Origin: Hyphomicrobiales bacterium
GTDB lineage: Bacteria > Pseudomonadota > Alphaproteobacteria > Rhizobiales > Rhizobiaceae
Assembly (NCBI GenBank): GCA_900489925.1
Contig: UEHQ01000035.1
Location: 1-41,765, forward strand
Direction of reading: 5' to 3'
Length of the DNA: 41,765 nt
The position numbers and the translations under genes were made by a program. Every line of letters begins with the position of its first letter. The first letter of the stretch is position 1. Of the stretch, positions 22,712 through 32,275 are shown piece after piece. Below the pieces are notes generated by a model. The model was not told the DNA's origin. It searched no databases and was given only the letters and a program-made list of their open reading frames with translations.

Positions 22712-25669
22712 ATGCTGACGGAATCGAAGCACGGTCTCAAGGAGGTGGCCGACGGCCTGTTGAAGCCGTTGAGCAAGACCGAGTTGAAACTCGCGCTCGC
22801 CGATTTGCAGAAAATCGGGAAGTCCGAGCCCGCGGTGGCCGAGATGCTGAAGGATGAAGGCGCGCTCCGCGACTTCATCACCGCTGCGTTTAGCCTGTCT
22901 CCATATCTGCGTGACATCGCCAACGTGGACGACGCCGTTCTTGCATCTGCGGTCTCCGGCCCGCTGGAGCCGCAGATCGCCGCACTGATCGGCGAGGCAC
23001 GGCTGGTATGGCAGCCGACAGCAGACGGCGCATCGCCGACTGAGGCCGAGGTCATGACCCGTTTGCGCGTCATCAAGCGCCGAGTGGCCTTCCTCGTGGC
23101 GCTCGCCGATCTTGCCCGCATTTTCGATGGTCGGGCGACGACCATGTGGCTAAGCAGGCTGGCGGAAGCATCCGTCGCTGCGGCGATCGATCACCTGCTG
23201 CTATCTGCACACGAGAGCCGAAAGCTTCACTTGAAGGATATTTCCAGGCCCAGTGAGGGCTCGGGGCTGATCGTTCTCGGCATGGGCAAACTGGGCGCCT
23301 CGGAGCTCAACTATTCGTCCGATATCGACGTGGTCGTGTTCTTCGACGAGCATGCCGGGATTTTGCCCGATCCGGAGGATGCGATCGAGATCTTTCCGCG
23401 CATGATGCGCCGGCTGGTCAGGATCATGCAGGAGCGAAGCGCTGACGGCTATGTCTTCCGGACCGACCTGAGACTGCGGCCCGATCCGGGATCGACGCCG
23501 TTGGCCATCTCGGTCGATGCCGCGATGATCTATTATGAGGGTAGGGGGCAGAACTGGGAGCGGGCGGCATTCATCAAGGCTCGCGCCGTTGCTGGCGACA
23601 TCAAGGCCGGCGAGCAGTTCCTGCGTGACCTCGTGCCGTTCGTATTTCGCAAGTACCTCGACTACGCGGCGATTGCCGATATTCATTCCATCAAGCGGCA
23701 GATCCACGCCCATAAAGGGCACGGCGCAATTGCTGTCAAAGGGCACAACGTCAAGCTCGGACGTGGCGGCATTCGCGAGATCGAGTTCTTCGCCCAGACC
23801 CAACAACTGATCGCTGGCGGACGCATGCCCGTCCTGCGTTGCCGGGGGACGGAAGAGACGCTTGCGGAGCTCACCAAGGCGAAATGGATCGACGAAGAGA
23901 CCCGCGAGGAGCTGACGGAAGCCTACTGGTTCCTTCGTGATGTCGAGCATCGAATCCAGATGGTTCGAGATGAACAGACGCACCTGCTTCCGGAGACAGA
24001 GACAGACCTGAAGCGCATCGCTTTCATGATGGGCTTTAACGACACTCAGAGCTTCTCGGAGCGACTGGTGGAGGTGTTCAGAGCCGTGGAACGGCGCTAT
24101 GCCCGCCTGTTCGAACAGGAAACCAAACTGTCCACGGAAACCGGGAACCTTGTCTTCACCGGACAGAATGACGATCCGGACACGCTGATCACCCTGAAGA
24201 AGCTCGGCTTCGAGCGGCCGTCGGACATATCGCGCGTTATCCGCACCTGGCACTACGGGCGATATAAGGCGACGCAATCGGTCGAAGCGCGCGAACGGCT
24301 GACAGAGCTGACGCCGGAGCTTCTGCGTGTCTTCGGGGAAAGCAAGCGGGCGGATGAAGCGATCTTGCGCTTCGATAATTTCATGTCCGGCCTCCCTGCT
24401 GGTATCCAGCTTTTCTCACTGCTTGGCAGCAATCCGGCGCTGTTGTCGCTCATCGTCAACATCATGTCCTCGGCTCCGAAGCTCGCCGAGGTAATCGCCG
24501 CCAAGCCGCACGTCTTCGATGGCATGCTCGACCCGGGCCTCATGGCGGAACTGCCGACCCGGGACTATCTAGCCGAGCGCTTGAAGGGATCGCTGCTGCA
24601 GGCTCGCTACTATGAAGAGGTGCTAGACAGGCTGCGCATTTTTGCCGCCGAACAACGTTTCCTGATCGGCATCCGCCTGCTCACCGGAACAATCAACGGC
24701 GTCATGGCAGCGCGCGCTTTCACCCACCTCGCGGACTTGATTATCGAGGCTGCGCTCAACGCTGTGGTCAAGGAAATCCGCGACGTTCATGGCGACTTTC
24801 CGGGCGGCCGTATCGCCGTCGCGGGTATGGGCAAGCTGGGCAGCTTCGAGCTGACAGCTGGCTCCGATATCGATCTCATTCTTCTTTACGACTACGACGA
24901 GCGAGCATCGGAGTCGGATGGTTCCAAGCCGCTCGATGCCGTGCGCTACTTCACCCGCGTGACCCAGCGGCTGATCGCGGCACTCTCCGCGCCGACCGCA
25001 GAAGGCGTGCTTTACGAAGTCGATATGCGGCTGAGGCCATCCGGCAACAAAGGGCCGGTTGCCACGCGCATCAATGCATTCGAAAAGTATCAGCGCGAGG
25101 AGGCTTGGACCTGGGAGCATATGGCGCTTAGCCGTGCCCGCCTCATCTGCGGAGATCAAGGGCTGATCGCGGAAGCCGAGCGCGTCGCAACCGAGGTGCT
25201 ATCCCAGAGCCGCGATATCGCAAGTGTGACGCATGACGTCGCCGAGATGCGTGAGTTGATCGAGAAGGAAAAGCCGCCTTCAAGCCTCTGGGATCTGAAG
25301 CTGATCCCGGGAGGTGTCATCGACATCGAGTTCATTGCCCAATATCTGGCGCTGATCGCACCCGCGAAGGGTGCCAAGGTCAGCGTTCGCGGATTGAATA
25401 CGGGCGAGGCCCTGAAGTTGCTTGGCGGCAGGCTTATGGCTCCGGCCGATGTCGATACCTGCATCGAGGCATTTTCACTCTATACCGAGCTGTCGCAACT
25501 CATTCGGCTGTGCATCGACGGGGTGTTTGATCCGAAGGAAGCGCCATCCGGCCTCATCGATCTGGTCTGTCGCGCCGGTGATTGCCCCGACATCCGCACG
25601 CTGGAAAGCGAGGTCAAGCGGCTCTCCAAGGCTGTTCGCAAGATACTGCTGGCGGTCGTGAAACCCTAA
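22712..25669 (+). CDS. glnE: Bifunctional glutamine synthetase adenylyltransferase/deadenylase GlnE
   Basis: Controls glutamine synthetase by adding and removing AMP on its tyrosine, in response to PII and glutamine. The 985-residue protein has two nucleotidyltransferase domains: the deadenylase half with LGASELNYSSDIDVVVFFD (about 195-212) and the adenylyltransferase half with LGSFELTAGSDIDLILLYD (about 712-730). Both keep the paired aspartates. ATG 22712 has GGGAGGG upstream; the in-frame ATG at 22691 lacks this. The stop overlaps a convergent kinase gene by four bases. Confidence 0.95.
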   Translation: MLTESKHGLKEVADGLLKPLSKTELKLALADLQKIGKSEPAVAEMLKDEGALRDFITAAFSLSPYLRDIANVDDAVLASAVSGPLEPQIAALIGEARLVWQPTADGASPTEAEVMTRLRVIKRRVAFLVALADLARIFDGRATTMWLSRLAEASVAAAIDHLLLSAHESRKLHLKDISRPSEGSGLIVLGMGKLGASELNYSSDIDVVVFFDEHAGILPDPEDAIEIFPRMMRRLVRIMQERSADGYVFRTDLRLRPDPGSTPLAISVDAAMIYYEGRGQNWERAAFIKARAVAGDIKAGEQFLRDLVPFVFRKYLDYAAIADIHSIKRQIHAHKGHGAIAVKGHNVKLGRGGIREIEFFAQTQQLIAGGRMPVLRCRGTEETLAELTKAKWIDEETREELTEAYWFLRDVEHRIQMVRDEQTHLLPETETDLKRIAFMMGFNDTQSFSERLVEVFRAVERRYARLFEQETKLSTETGNLVFTGQNDDPDTLITLKKLGFERPSDISRVIRTWHYGRYKATQSVEARERLTELTPELLRVFGESKRADEAILRFDNFMSGLPAGIQLFSLLGSNPALLSLIVNIMSSAPKLAEVIAAKPHVFDGMLDPGLMAELPTRDYLAERLKGSLLQARYYEEVLDRLRIFAAEQRFLIGIRLLTGTINGVMAARAFTHLADLIIEAALNAVVKEIRDVHGDFPGGRIAVAGMGKLGSFELTAGSDIDLILLYDYDERASESDGSKPLDAVRYFTRVTQRLIAALSAPTAEGVLYEVDMRLRPSGNKGPVATRINAFEKYQREEAWTWEHMALSRARLICGDQGLIAEAERVATEVLSQSRDIASVTHDVAEMRELIEKEKPPSSLWDLKLIPGGVIDIEFIAQYLALIAPAKGAKVSVRGLNTGEALKLLGGRLMAPADVDTCIEAFSLYTELSQLIRLCIDGVFDPKEAPSGLIDLVCRAGDCPDIRTLESEVKRLSKAVRKILLAVVKP

Positions 25670-27984
25670 TTCTGCGCGTCGGGTATCCGCAGCGAGATGA
25701 TCGTTCCGACGGCTTCGCGCGATCGGATCTTCATGCGGCCGCCATGCAGATCGGTGAGGGAGCGGGAGATCGCCAGTCCGAGGCCAGAGCCGCCCTTGCT
25801 CTTCGCGTACTGGTTCTGAACCTGCTCGAACGGCTGCCCAATCTTGCTCAGCGCCGCCCGCGGAATGCCAATGCCAGTGTCGGCGATGGTGAGAAGGACA
25901 TGACCATTCGTCCGGCGCGTCCGCACCGCGATACGGCCGCCGTCATTGGTGAATTTGACGGCATTCGAAAGCAGATTGAGCAGGATCTGTTTCATCGCCC
26001 GGCGGTCGGCCTTCAATGTCATGCCGTCGCAGATACGCTGTTCGATCCGGATGTTCTTTTCTGCTGCTGGAATAGTGGTGAAGCGTAGGCTTTCCTCGAT
26101 CAGCGGCACGAGATCGATCGTCTCGCAATGCAGCTTCATATGGCCTGCCTCGATCTTCGACATGTCCAGAATGTCGTTGATGACGTTCAGCAGGTGCCTG
26201 CCGCTGTGGTGGATGTCGCGGGCATACTCGTCGTACTTGGCAGAGCCGAGCGGCCCGAACATCTCGTCCTGCAGGATTTCAGAGAAGCCGAGGATTGCGT
26301 TCAGTGGCGTCCGCAGCTCGTGCGACATGTTCGCCAGAAACTCCGACTTCGCCTTGTTGGCGGCTTCGGCGCGTTCCTTCTCTGCCTGATAGTTGGCGTT
26401 AGCGAGGGAAAGGGCAGCCTTCTGGCTCTCCAGCGTTTGCCGGGATGCGGAGAGGTCACCAATCGTTGCCATCAGCCGCCGCTCGGAGTCACGCAGGCGC
26501 TCCTGGTTGCGCTTCAGCAAAGTGATGTCGGTGCCGACCGAAACCATCCCGCCATCGCGTGTACGGCGTTCGTTGGTCTGGAGCCAGCGCTCGTCGGCGA
26601 GTTGAACTTCGGTGGTGCGGGAGTGGCCGGATCCATCAGCATCCGCGATGCGGCGCTCGATGACAGGGCGAGCCGCGGCGGCGTTAACGACACTCCGCTC
26701 CGTGCCCGGCACCAGTACATTGTCCGGCAATCCGTAAGCCTGCTGGAAGTGAGCGTTGCACATCACCAGCCGATCGTTCTTGTCCCAAAGCACGAAAGCC
26801 TCGGACGTGCACTCGATGGCGTCGGCGAGGCGCTGGTCGGCTTCGGCGTAGCGCTGTGCAAGACGGTGCTGCTCCGTCACGTCCATCGCGATGCCGATCA
26901 TGTGGACGCGACCGGCATTGGTCCGAATGACCTGCGCGCGGGCGCGCATCCAGACATAGTGGCCGCCTGCATGACGCATGCGGAAGATCTGGTCGATCTG
27001 CTCGGAATCGCCGCGAGAGATCGAGCGGGCGATTTCGTAGATGCCACCATCATCAGGGTGCATCAGTCGCGCTGCGTCACCGAAGCACATGTTGCCTTCG
27101 GAAGCGGGCAGGCCGAGCATTTCGTACATCGACCGGGACCAGAAGAACTCGCGGCGATCGAAGTCGAAGTCCCAGAGACCGCAGCGGCCGCGAGACAGAG
27201 CAGTTTCGACCCGCAAATTGGATTCCTGGAAGATGTCGTCGGCGTCGCGAGCCCGGCGGACCTGCATGTAGTAGGCATAGAGAACAACAAGCAGGATCGA
27301 CGAGATGCCGGCGAAAAGGCTGACGTTCAGGGTCATCGTCTCACGCCAGAGACTGCTGATGCGGTCGAGCGAGGTGGCCGCGACGATATATCCGCCGGAG
27401 TCGCCAACAAGGGTGATCTCGGCATAGTGAGGCCGGCCGCTGATCGTCGTTTCGATGACGCCGGCACGATCGCCGAAGCGGCGAACTGCGGAGACTTCGG
27501 AGAAGAAGTCACCAACGCTCGCGCCGATATAGGCGGCACCGGCCGTCGAAGACGCGAACACTTTGCCCGACGGCTGTACCAGCAGCACGAACGCGTCGTC
27601 GTCGAGACGGTCTTGTGGAAGGAAACGCGCCAGCCGCGTCTGCGCTGCAGCGGCGTCCCCGGCTTCGAACACGGCGGCGGAATCAGCAAATGCCGCGGCA
27701 GCGGTCGCCGCTGCCAGAGCGGTGGAGTGACGCGCGGCCGCCGTCATACGGCTGTACTCCGACATCATGCCAAAGAAATGCGATGCCGCGACAACCGCAA
27801 GGAAGGCGACGATGAGGATTGGAATGACGCGCTTCAGGACGGTCTCTGCGTGGTTGAGATTGCGAACGGGCGGTCGAAGGGGCGCGGAAGCATTATCGGC
27901 GAAGCGGTCGCGCCAGGCGCGAAAGCCCTCGAAATCGACACGCAGCCGTCCTTCGGCCACGGTTGCCCGCCGCACGTCCATCAT
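25666..27984 (-). CDS. Membrane PAS-domain sensor histidine kinase
   Basis: Kinase of 772 residues. After a cytoplasmic N-terminus there are transmembrane helices at about 53-75 and 218-240 enclosing a sensor region; then two PAS domains (about 260-375 and 385-490), a coiled coil (500-545), the HisKA box with H555 (FLANMSHELRTPLNAILGFSEI) and an ATPase domain with NLLSNAVKFT, ADTGIGIP and GSGLGLAIS. No receiver domain is fused and no regulator gene is adjacent, so its partner is encoded elsewhere. The HisKA box resembles the PleC/DivJ/PdhS group, but I do not assign it to one. Confidence 0.9.
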   Translation of the reverse strand: MMDVRRATVAEGRLRVDFEGFRAWRDRFADNASAPLRPPVRNLNHAETVLKRVIPILIVAFLAVVAASHFFGMMSEYSRMTAAARHSTALAAATAAAAFADSAAVFEAGDAAAAQTRLARFLPQDRLDDDAFVLLVQPSGKVFASSTAGAAYIGASVGDFFSEVSAVRRFGDRAGVIETTISGRPHYAEITLVGDSGGYIVAATSLDRISSLWRETMTLNVSLFAGISSILLVVLYAYYMQVRRARDADDIFQESNLRVETALSRGRCGLWDFDFDRREFFWSRSMYEMLGLPASEGNMCFGDAARLMHPDDGGIYEIARSISRGDSEQIDQIFRMRHAGGHYVWMRARAQVIRTNAGRVHMIGIAMDVTEQHRLAQRYAEADQRLADAIECTSEAFVLWDKNDRLVMCNAHFQQAYGLPDNVLVPGTERSVVNAAAARPVIERRIADADGSGHSRTTEVQLADERWLQTNERRTRDGGMVSVGTDITLLKRNQERLRDSERRLMATIGDLSASRQTLESQKAALSLANANYQAEKERAEAANKAKSEFLANMSHELRTPLNAILGFSEILQDEMFGPLGSAKYDEYARDIHHSGRHLLNVINDILDMSKIEAGHMKLHCETIDLVPLIEESLRFTTIPAAEKNIRIEQRICDGMTLKADRRAMKQILLNLLSNAVKFTNDGGRIAVRTRRTNGHVLLTIADTGIGIPRAALSKIGQPFEQVQNQYAKSKGGSGLGLAISRSLTDLHGGRMKIRSREAVGTIISLRIPDAQN

Positions 27985-28126
27985 CTCTCAGCCTTGATCC
28001 CTCGTGTGATTCGCTGCGCCGCTCGCCCGAACCTGCATCAATGAATCATTGGTGATTCGCCTTGTCCAGAGGAAAAGGTAAAAATCTGTTAACCGATTCT
28101 AAGTGCTGATTATTCTTGAGGGATCT

Positions 28127-28156
28127 GAAGCGGCCTGCGTTTCGCAAAGCCGCTTC
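28127..28156 (-). terminator. Hairpin after pepN
   Basis: GAAGCGGC (28127-28134) and GCCGCTTC (28149-28156) are perfect complements, and the loop contains a further TGCG/CGCA pair. It lies 11 bases past the pepN stop on the minus strand. There is no U-run after it, so termination would not be of the textbook type. The remaining bases up to the kinase start (27985-28126) are AT-richer and hold no gene. Confidence 0.5.
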
Positions 28157-28166
28157 CTCGTGCAAA

Positions 28167-30815
28167 TCACCCCTTGAGGGTGCGTTCGACGATGTCTCTG
28201 ACGTCGCTGGAAAGGCCCGAGCTCTGCTCGATCTCAGCCAGGGCTTTTTGCGCGTGGCCGGCACGTGCGGGCTCCAAAGAGCGCCACGAACGCATGGACG
28301 TGAGGATGCGTGCGGCGAGCTGAGGATTGCGCTGGTCGATATCCAGAATCTCGCGGGCGAGGAACCGGTAGCCTTCACCGTCGGCACGACCGAACCCGGT
28401 CGGGTTCGTGAAGGCGAACGTACCGATGAGCGAACGCACGCGATTGGGATTCGTCCGCTTGAACAGCGGGTTCTCCATCAGCTTGCGAACGCGGTCGAGG
28501 GTCTGCGCGCCGGGAATGGTCGCCTGGACGGAGAACCACTTGTCGATCACCAGCGCATTGTCGGCGAAGCGATCGCGGAACGTCGCAAGCGCTTGGATTG
28601 CCTCGTCGCTATCGGGGAAGCGATGTGCAAGGATCGTCAGCGCCTGCATCAGGTCGGTCATGTTGTTTGCGGCGTCGAACGCGGCTTTCGCGCGTGCCGG
28701 AGCGTTTTCCGCATAGGACAGATACGCAAGTGCGGTGTTTCGCAGGGCGCGCCGGCCGGCGCTCTTTGCATCAGGGCTGAAATCGCCCGGCGTTGTCATC
28801 TTGTCGTAAAGGGCTGCAAACGCATCCTTTCCGGCGTCCGCGACCTGCTTCATGACTGCCTGGCGGCCGGCATGAATGGCATCGGGGTCGTTGTTGCCGC
28901 CAAGTTCCCGCGCAATATCGGCTTCGCTTGGCAATGCCAGCGCCTGCGCACGGAAGGCCGGCTCCAGGCTCTCGTCGGACGCGGCGGCGAGCAGCGTGTC
29001 GATAAAGGTCTGGTCAGCGACGATGGCCTTGCCTTCACGCGCATCGCGCGCCGCCTTTAGCAGCGTTGGCAGTGCCAGGTCTGTCAGCGCTTGCCAACGG
29101 GCAAAGTGATCCGTTTCATAGCGCGCGAGCAAGGCAAGATCGGCTGGTGTCTGATCGAAATGCAGATTGATGGGTGCCGAGAAGCTTCGGTTGATCGAGA
29201 CGACAGGCCGCGAGGCGATGCCGTGGAATACTGCTGTCTGGGTTCTCTCGGTCAGGTGCAGGACATTGCCGCCGTACTCCGCGCCTTCCACGGAGGAGGG
29301 GGCAAAAGCAGTGCCGTCCTCGGAGAATAGCGCCAGGCTGAGCGGAATATGCATCGGCTTCTTGTCGCTCTGACCGGGCGTTGCCGGGATCATCTGTTCC
29401 AAAGCCAGGCTGAATGTCTTGGCTGCAGGATCATAGGTGCCTGATGCCGTCACAAGCGGTGTGCCTGCCTGATGGTACCATAGCGAAAACTGGTGGAGGT
29501 CACGGCCGCTGACCTCTTCGAAGCACTTGACGAAATTCTCGATCGTCACAGCCTCGCCGTCATGTCGTTCGAAATAGAGATCCATACCCTTCTTGAAAGC
29601 TTCCTTGCCCAGAAGCGTGTGGATCATCCGCGTGACTTCGCTGCCCTTCTCATAGACGGTCGTCGTATAGAAGTTATTGATTTCACGATATTTCGTTGGC
29701 CTCACCGGATGAGCAAGCGGACCGCCGTCTTCCGGAAACTGCTCTGATTTCAGGTGGCGCACTTCCGCGATGCGCTTGACCGGGCGCGAGCGCTGATCAG
29801 CCGAGAATTCGTGGTCGCGATAGACCGTCAGGCCTTCCTTGAGGCAAAGCTGGAACCAGTCGCGGCAGGTGATGCGGTTACCGGTCCAGTTGTGAAAGTA
29901 TTCGTGTGCGATGATTGCTTCGATGTTGGCATAGTCGGCATCGGTTGCCGTTTCGGGATCCGCAAGGACATACTTGTCGTTGAAGACGTTGAGTCCCTTG
30001 TTCTCCATCGCGCCCATGTTGAAGTCCGACACGGCGACGATCATGAAGATGTCGAGGTCGTATTCACGGCCGAACACGTCTTCGTCCCACTTCATCGAGC
30101 GCTTCAGCGCATCCATCGCATAGCCTGCGCGTGGCTCCTTGCCATGCTCCACATAGATCTTCAGCGCGACTTCGCGCCCGGACATGGTGGTGAACGTATC
30201 CTCGATAACGCCGAGGTCGCCGGCCACCAATGCGAAAAGGTAGCTGGGCTTCGGATGCGGATCGAACCAGGCGGCGAAATGCTTGCCTTCGCCGTAGCCG
30301 GCACCGCCGAGGAAGTTGCCGTTCGACAGCAGCAGCGGATTGGCGGCCTTGTCGGCAATAATGTTGACCGTATAGGGCGCAAGTACATCAGGGCGGTCGG
30401 GGAAGTAGGTGATGCGGCGGAAGCCTTCGGCCTCGCATTGGGTGCAATAGATCCCGCCGGTGCGGTAAAGCCCCATGAGCTGGGTGTTCGCTTCCGGATT
30501 GATAATCGTCGTGATCGTCAGTTCAAAGGGACCGGACTCCGGCAGGTCACGGACGGTGAGGCTTTCCGGCGTCGCGGTGTATTGACCGGCGGCCATCTCC
30601 ATCTGATCGAAGAGGAGCCCTGACAGTGCCAGTTCATCGCCGTCGAGGATAAGGGGCGCAGTCACATCAGCGCCCTCCCGACGGTGGAAGATCAATCTTG
30701 ATTCTACTTTGGTTTCAGTGGGATCAAGTTCGAACGTCAGGTCCACACGCTCCAGAACGAAGTCGGTGGGGCGGTAGTCTGCCAGATTGATGACCTGGCC
30801 GGTATCTGTGCGCAT
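28167..30815 (-). CDS. pepN: Aminopeptidase N
   Basis: Cytosolic zinc M1 aminopeptidase of 882 residues that removes N-terminal amino acids from peptides. It carries the substrate-binding GAMEN motif (268-272) and the zinc site HEYFH (304-308) with the third ligand E327 in LKEGLT. Domain order is the usual one: beta N-terminal domain, thermolysin-like catalytic domain, small beta domain (about 440-540) and a helical C-terminal domain. Length and motifs match the E. coli PepN type. No defect seen. Confidence 0.95.
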   Translation of the reverse strand: MRTDTGQVINLADYRPTDFVLERVDLTFELDPTETKVESRLIFHRREGADVTAPLILDGDELALSGLLFDQMEMAAGQYTATPESLTVRDLPESGPFELTITTIINPEANTQLMGLYRTGGIYCTQCEAEGFRRITYFPDRPDVLAPYTVNIIADKAANPLLLSNGNFLGGAGYGEGKHFAAWFDPHPKPSYLFALVAGDLGVIEDTFTTMSGREVALKIYVEHGKEPRAGYAMDALKRSMKWDEDVFGREYDLDIFMIVAVSDFNMGAMENKGLNVFNDKYVLADPETATDADYANIEAIIAHEYFHNWTGNRITCRDWFQLCLKEGLTVYRDHEFSADQRSRPVKRIAEVRHLKSEQFPEDGGPLAHPVRPTKYREINNFYTTTVYEKGSEVTRMIHTLLGKEAFKKGMDLYFERHDGEAVTIENFVKCFEEVSGRDLHQFSLWYHQAGTPLVTASGTYDPAAKTFSLALEQMIPATPGQSDKKPMHIPLSLALFSEDGTAFAPSSVEGAEYGGNVLHLTERTQTAVFHGIASRPVVSINRSFSAPINLHFDQTPADLALLARYETDHFARWQALTDLALPTLLKAARDAREGKAIVADQTFIDTLLAAASDESLEPAFRAQALALPSEADIARELGGNNDPDAIHAGRQAVMKQVADAGKDAFAALYDKMTTPGDFSPDAKSAGRRALRNTALAYLSYAENAPARAKAAFDAANNMTDLMQALTILAHRFPDSDEAIQALATFRDRFADNALVIDKWFSVQATIPGAQTLDRVRKLMENPLFKRTNPNRVRSLIGTFAFTNPTGFGRADGEGYRFLAREILDIDQRNPQLAARILTSMRSWRSLEPARAGHAQKALAEIEQSSGLSSDVRDIVERTLKG

Positions 30816-31161
30816 GGTGTTCCCTGAAGACCTTAAGACATAGATTTGCAGCGGAGTGGGCGCTCTGCAGCAAAATTTGACGACATGATTACATCAAAGT
30901 CTGAACCAAAGCTAAAGCGAAACATCAGGAGTGCAAGTTTTGGCAGTCAGACGCTGAGAGATACTTAACCGCGTATTCCTGCGTCGGCGTACGATGCAAA
31001 GGATGTTTTCGGCGATCCCGATCTACCAAGACGTGCGAGCGATGTGTCGCTTTTTTGATTTTTGCCCTGTTCATTAAGCATCGCGACTGCCACACTTGGG
31101 TTGCGTCGAGTCTGGCGCGCTCTCCCAAGCCTTTAGATGGCCAATTCGCGAGTTTCCTGAC
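30816..31161. promoter_or_regulatory. Divergent intergenic region, pepN / DMT permease
   Basis: 346 bases between divergent starts. It holds a small inverted repeat TGCAG/CTGCA (30847-30851, 30865-30869) close to pepN and an AT-richer stretch around 30870-30915. Open frames here on either strand have no ribosome binding site or recognisable character. The permease frame itself stays open upstream to 31096. Apart from presumed promoters I see nothing else. Confidence 0.35.
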
Positions 31162-32091
31162 ATGCGGTCGGTTTTCGGAAGTCCGATGAGAGGCATCGCG
31201 TTCAAAGTTGCCTCCGTCTGTGTCTTCCTTGCAATGCAAACCTTCATCAAGCTCGCTGGCAGCGATATCCAGCCGGGGCAGGTGACATTCTGCCGCTCCT
31301 TTTTCGCGCTTTTTCCCATCATGGTGTATCTGGCCTATCGCGGGCAGCTGCGGTCGTCGTTCTACACTGCCAATCCAATCGGCCATCTGAAGCGGGGGAC
31401 GCTCGGCATCATTTCCATGGGCCTGGGGTTCTATGGGCTGTTGCACCTGCCGTTGCCTGAAGCGATTGCGCTGGGTTATGCCACACCGCTTGTGGCGGTT
31501 GTGCTCGCGGCATTCTTTCTTGGAGAAACGGTGCGTATTTACCGTTGGACCGCCGTTCTGGTCGGTCTCGTTGGTGTCGCGATCATCTCCTGGCCCAAGC
31601 TCACGCTCTTTCGGGAGGGCGGCGTCCAGTCCGATCAGGCGATCGGCGCAGTAACGGTGTTGCTAGCATCCGTACTGGGCGGAATGGCGATGATCCAGAT
31701 TCGAAAGCTGGTGGAAGAAGAGAAGACCTCGACGATCGTTCTCTACTTCTCGATCACGGCATCGGTATTTTCACTCGCGACCCTGCCTTTCGGCTGGGAC
31801 CTTCTGGACCTCTGGCCGCAACTGCACCTGATTGCCGCCGGCTTCTGCGGTGGCGTGGCGCAGATCCTGCTGACCGAGAGCTACCGTCACGCCGACGTGT
31901 CCACGATCGCGCCGTTCGAGTACACGTCGATCGTGCTTGGCGCCATCATCGCCTATGTCGTCTTTGGCGATATCCCGACGGGGAGCATGTTGCTCGGGAC
32001 CGCCATCGTCGTGGCGGCGGGTATATTCATCATATATCGGGAGCACAGGATCCAGCTGGAGCGCCGTGCCTCGGGCCGCTCCGCTTCCTGA
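31162..32091 (+). CDS. DMT superfamily permease (EamA type)
   Basis: Inner-membrane transporter of about 309 residues with ten predicted helices in two EamA repeats. The first repeat has VASVCVFLAMQTFIKLAG and a CRSFFALFP segment; it closes with PLPEAIALGYATPLVAVVLAAFFLGE, and the second repeat closes with APFEYTSIVLGAIIAYVVFGDIPT, both typical of EamA exporters. The substrate is unknown. Possible starts are ATG at 31096, 31162 and 31186; the last has GGAAG upstream. I give 31162, with moderate trust in the start only. Confidence 0.85.
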   Translation: MRSVFGSPMRGIAFKVASVCVFLAMQTFIKLAGSDIQPGQVTFCRSFFALFPIMVYLAYRGQLRSSFYTANPIGHLKRGTLGIISMGLGFYGLLHLPLPEAIALGYATPLVAVVLAAFFLGETVRIYRWTAVLVGLVGVAIISWPKLTLFREGGVQSDQAIGAVTVLLASVLGGMAMIQIRKLVEEEKTSTIVLYFSITASVFSLATLPFGWDLLDLWPQLHLIAAGFCGGVAQILLTESYRHADVSTIAPFEYTSIVLGAIIAYVVFGDIPTGSMLLGTAIVVAAGIFIIYREHRIQLERRASGRSAS

Positions 32092-32139
32092 CGCCGTCAG
32101 ATTTTTCCTGAATCTGTTTCAATCTTGAGACTAGCGCCG

Positions 32140-32159
32140 CGCGCGAATTGACTCGCGCG
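32140..32159. other. Inverted repeat after the DMT permease
   Basis: CGCGCG (32140-32145) and CGCGCG (32154-32159) flank AATTGACT. It could be a transcript-end hairpin without U-tract or an operator. The following AT-rich stretch (32175-32250) probably contains the promoter of the next gene. Confidence 0.3.
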
Positions 32160-32275
32160 TAGATTGTGGCGTATGCGCGTGTTTTTAAAGTTGATGAAAG
32201 TTCATTTATTCGCGAAGATACATATTACCGGTGAACGGTACTTGATGCCGAATGAGTCCGGAATCCGGGAGAGAA

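Noticed and set aside
26128..28044. 638-codon plus-strand frame opposite the PAS kinase
   Set aside because: The kinase on the minus strand has full H-box and ATPase motifs; the opposite frame shows only mirrored low-complexity sequence.
28039..28051. CAATGA-A-TCATTG palindrome upstream of the PAS kinase
   Set aside because: Perfect but short and AT-rich; expected by chance at this scale and has no supporting promoter elements I could align.
30925..31446. 173-codon minus-strand frame at the DMT permease start
   Set aside because: It overlaps the permease antisense, has no ribosome binding site and no family character.
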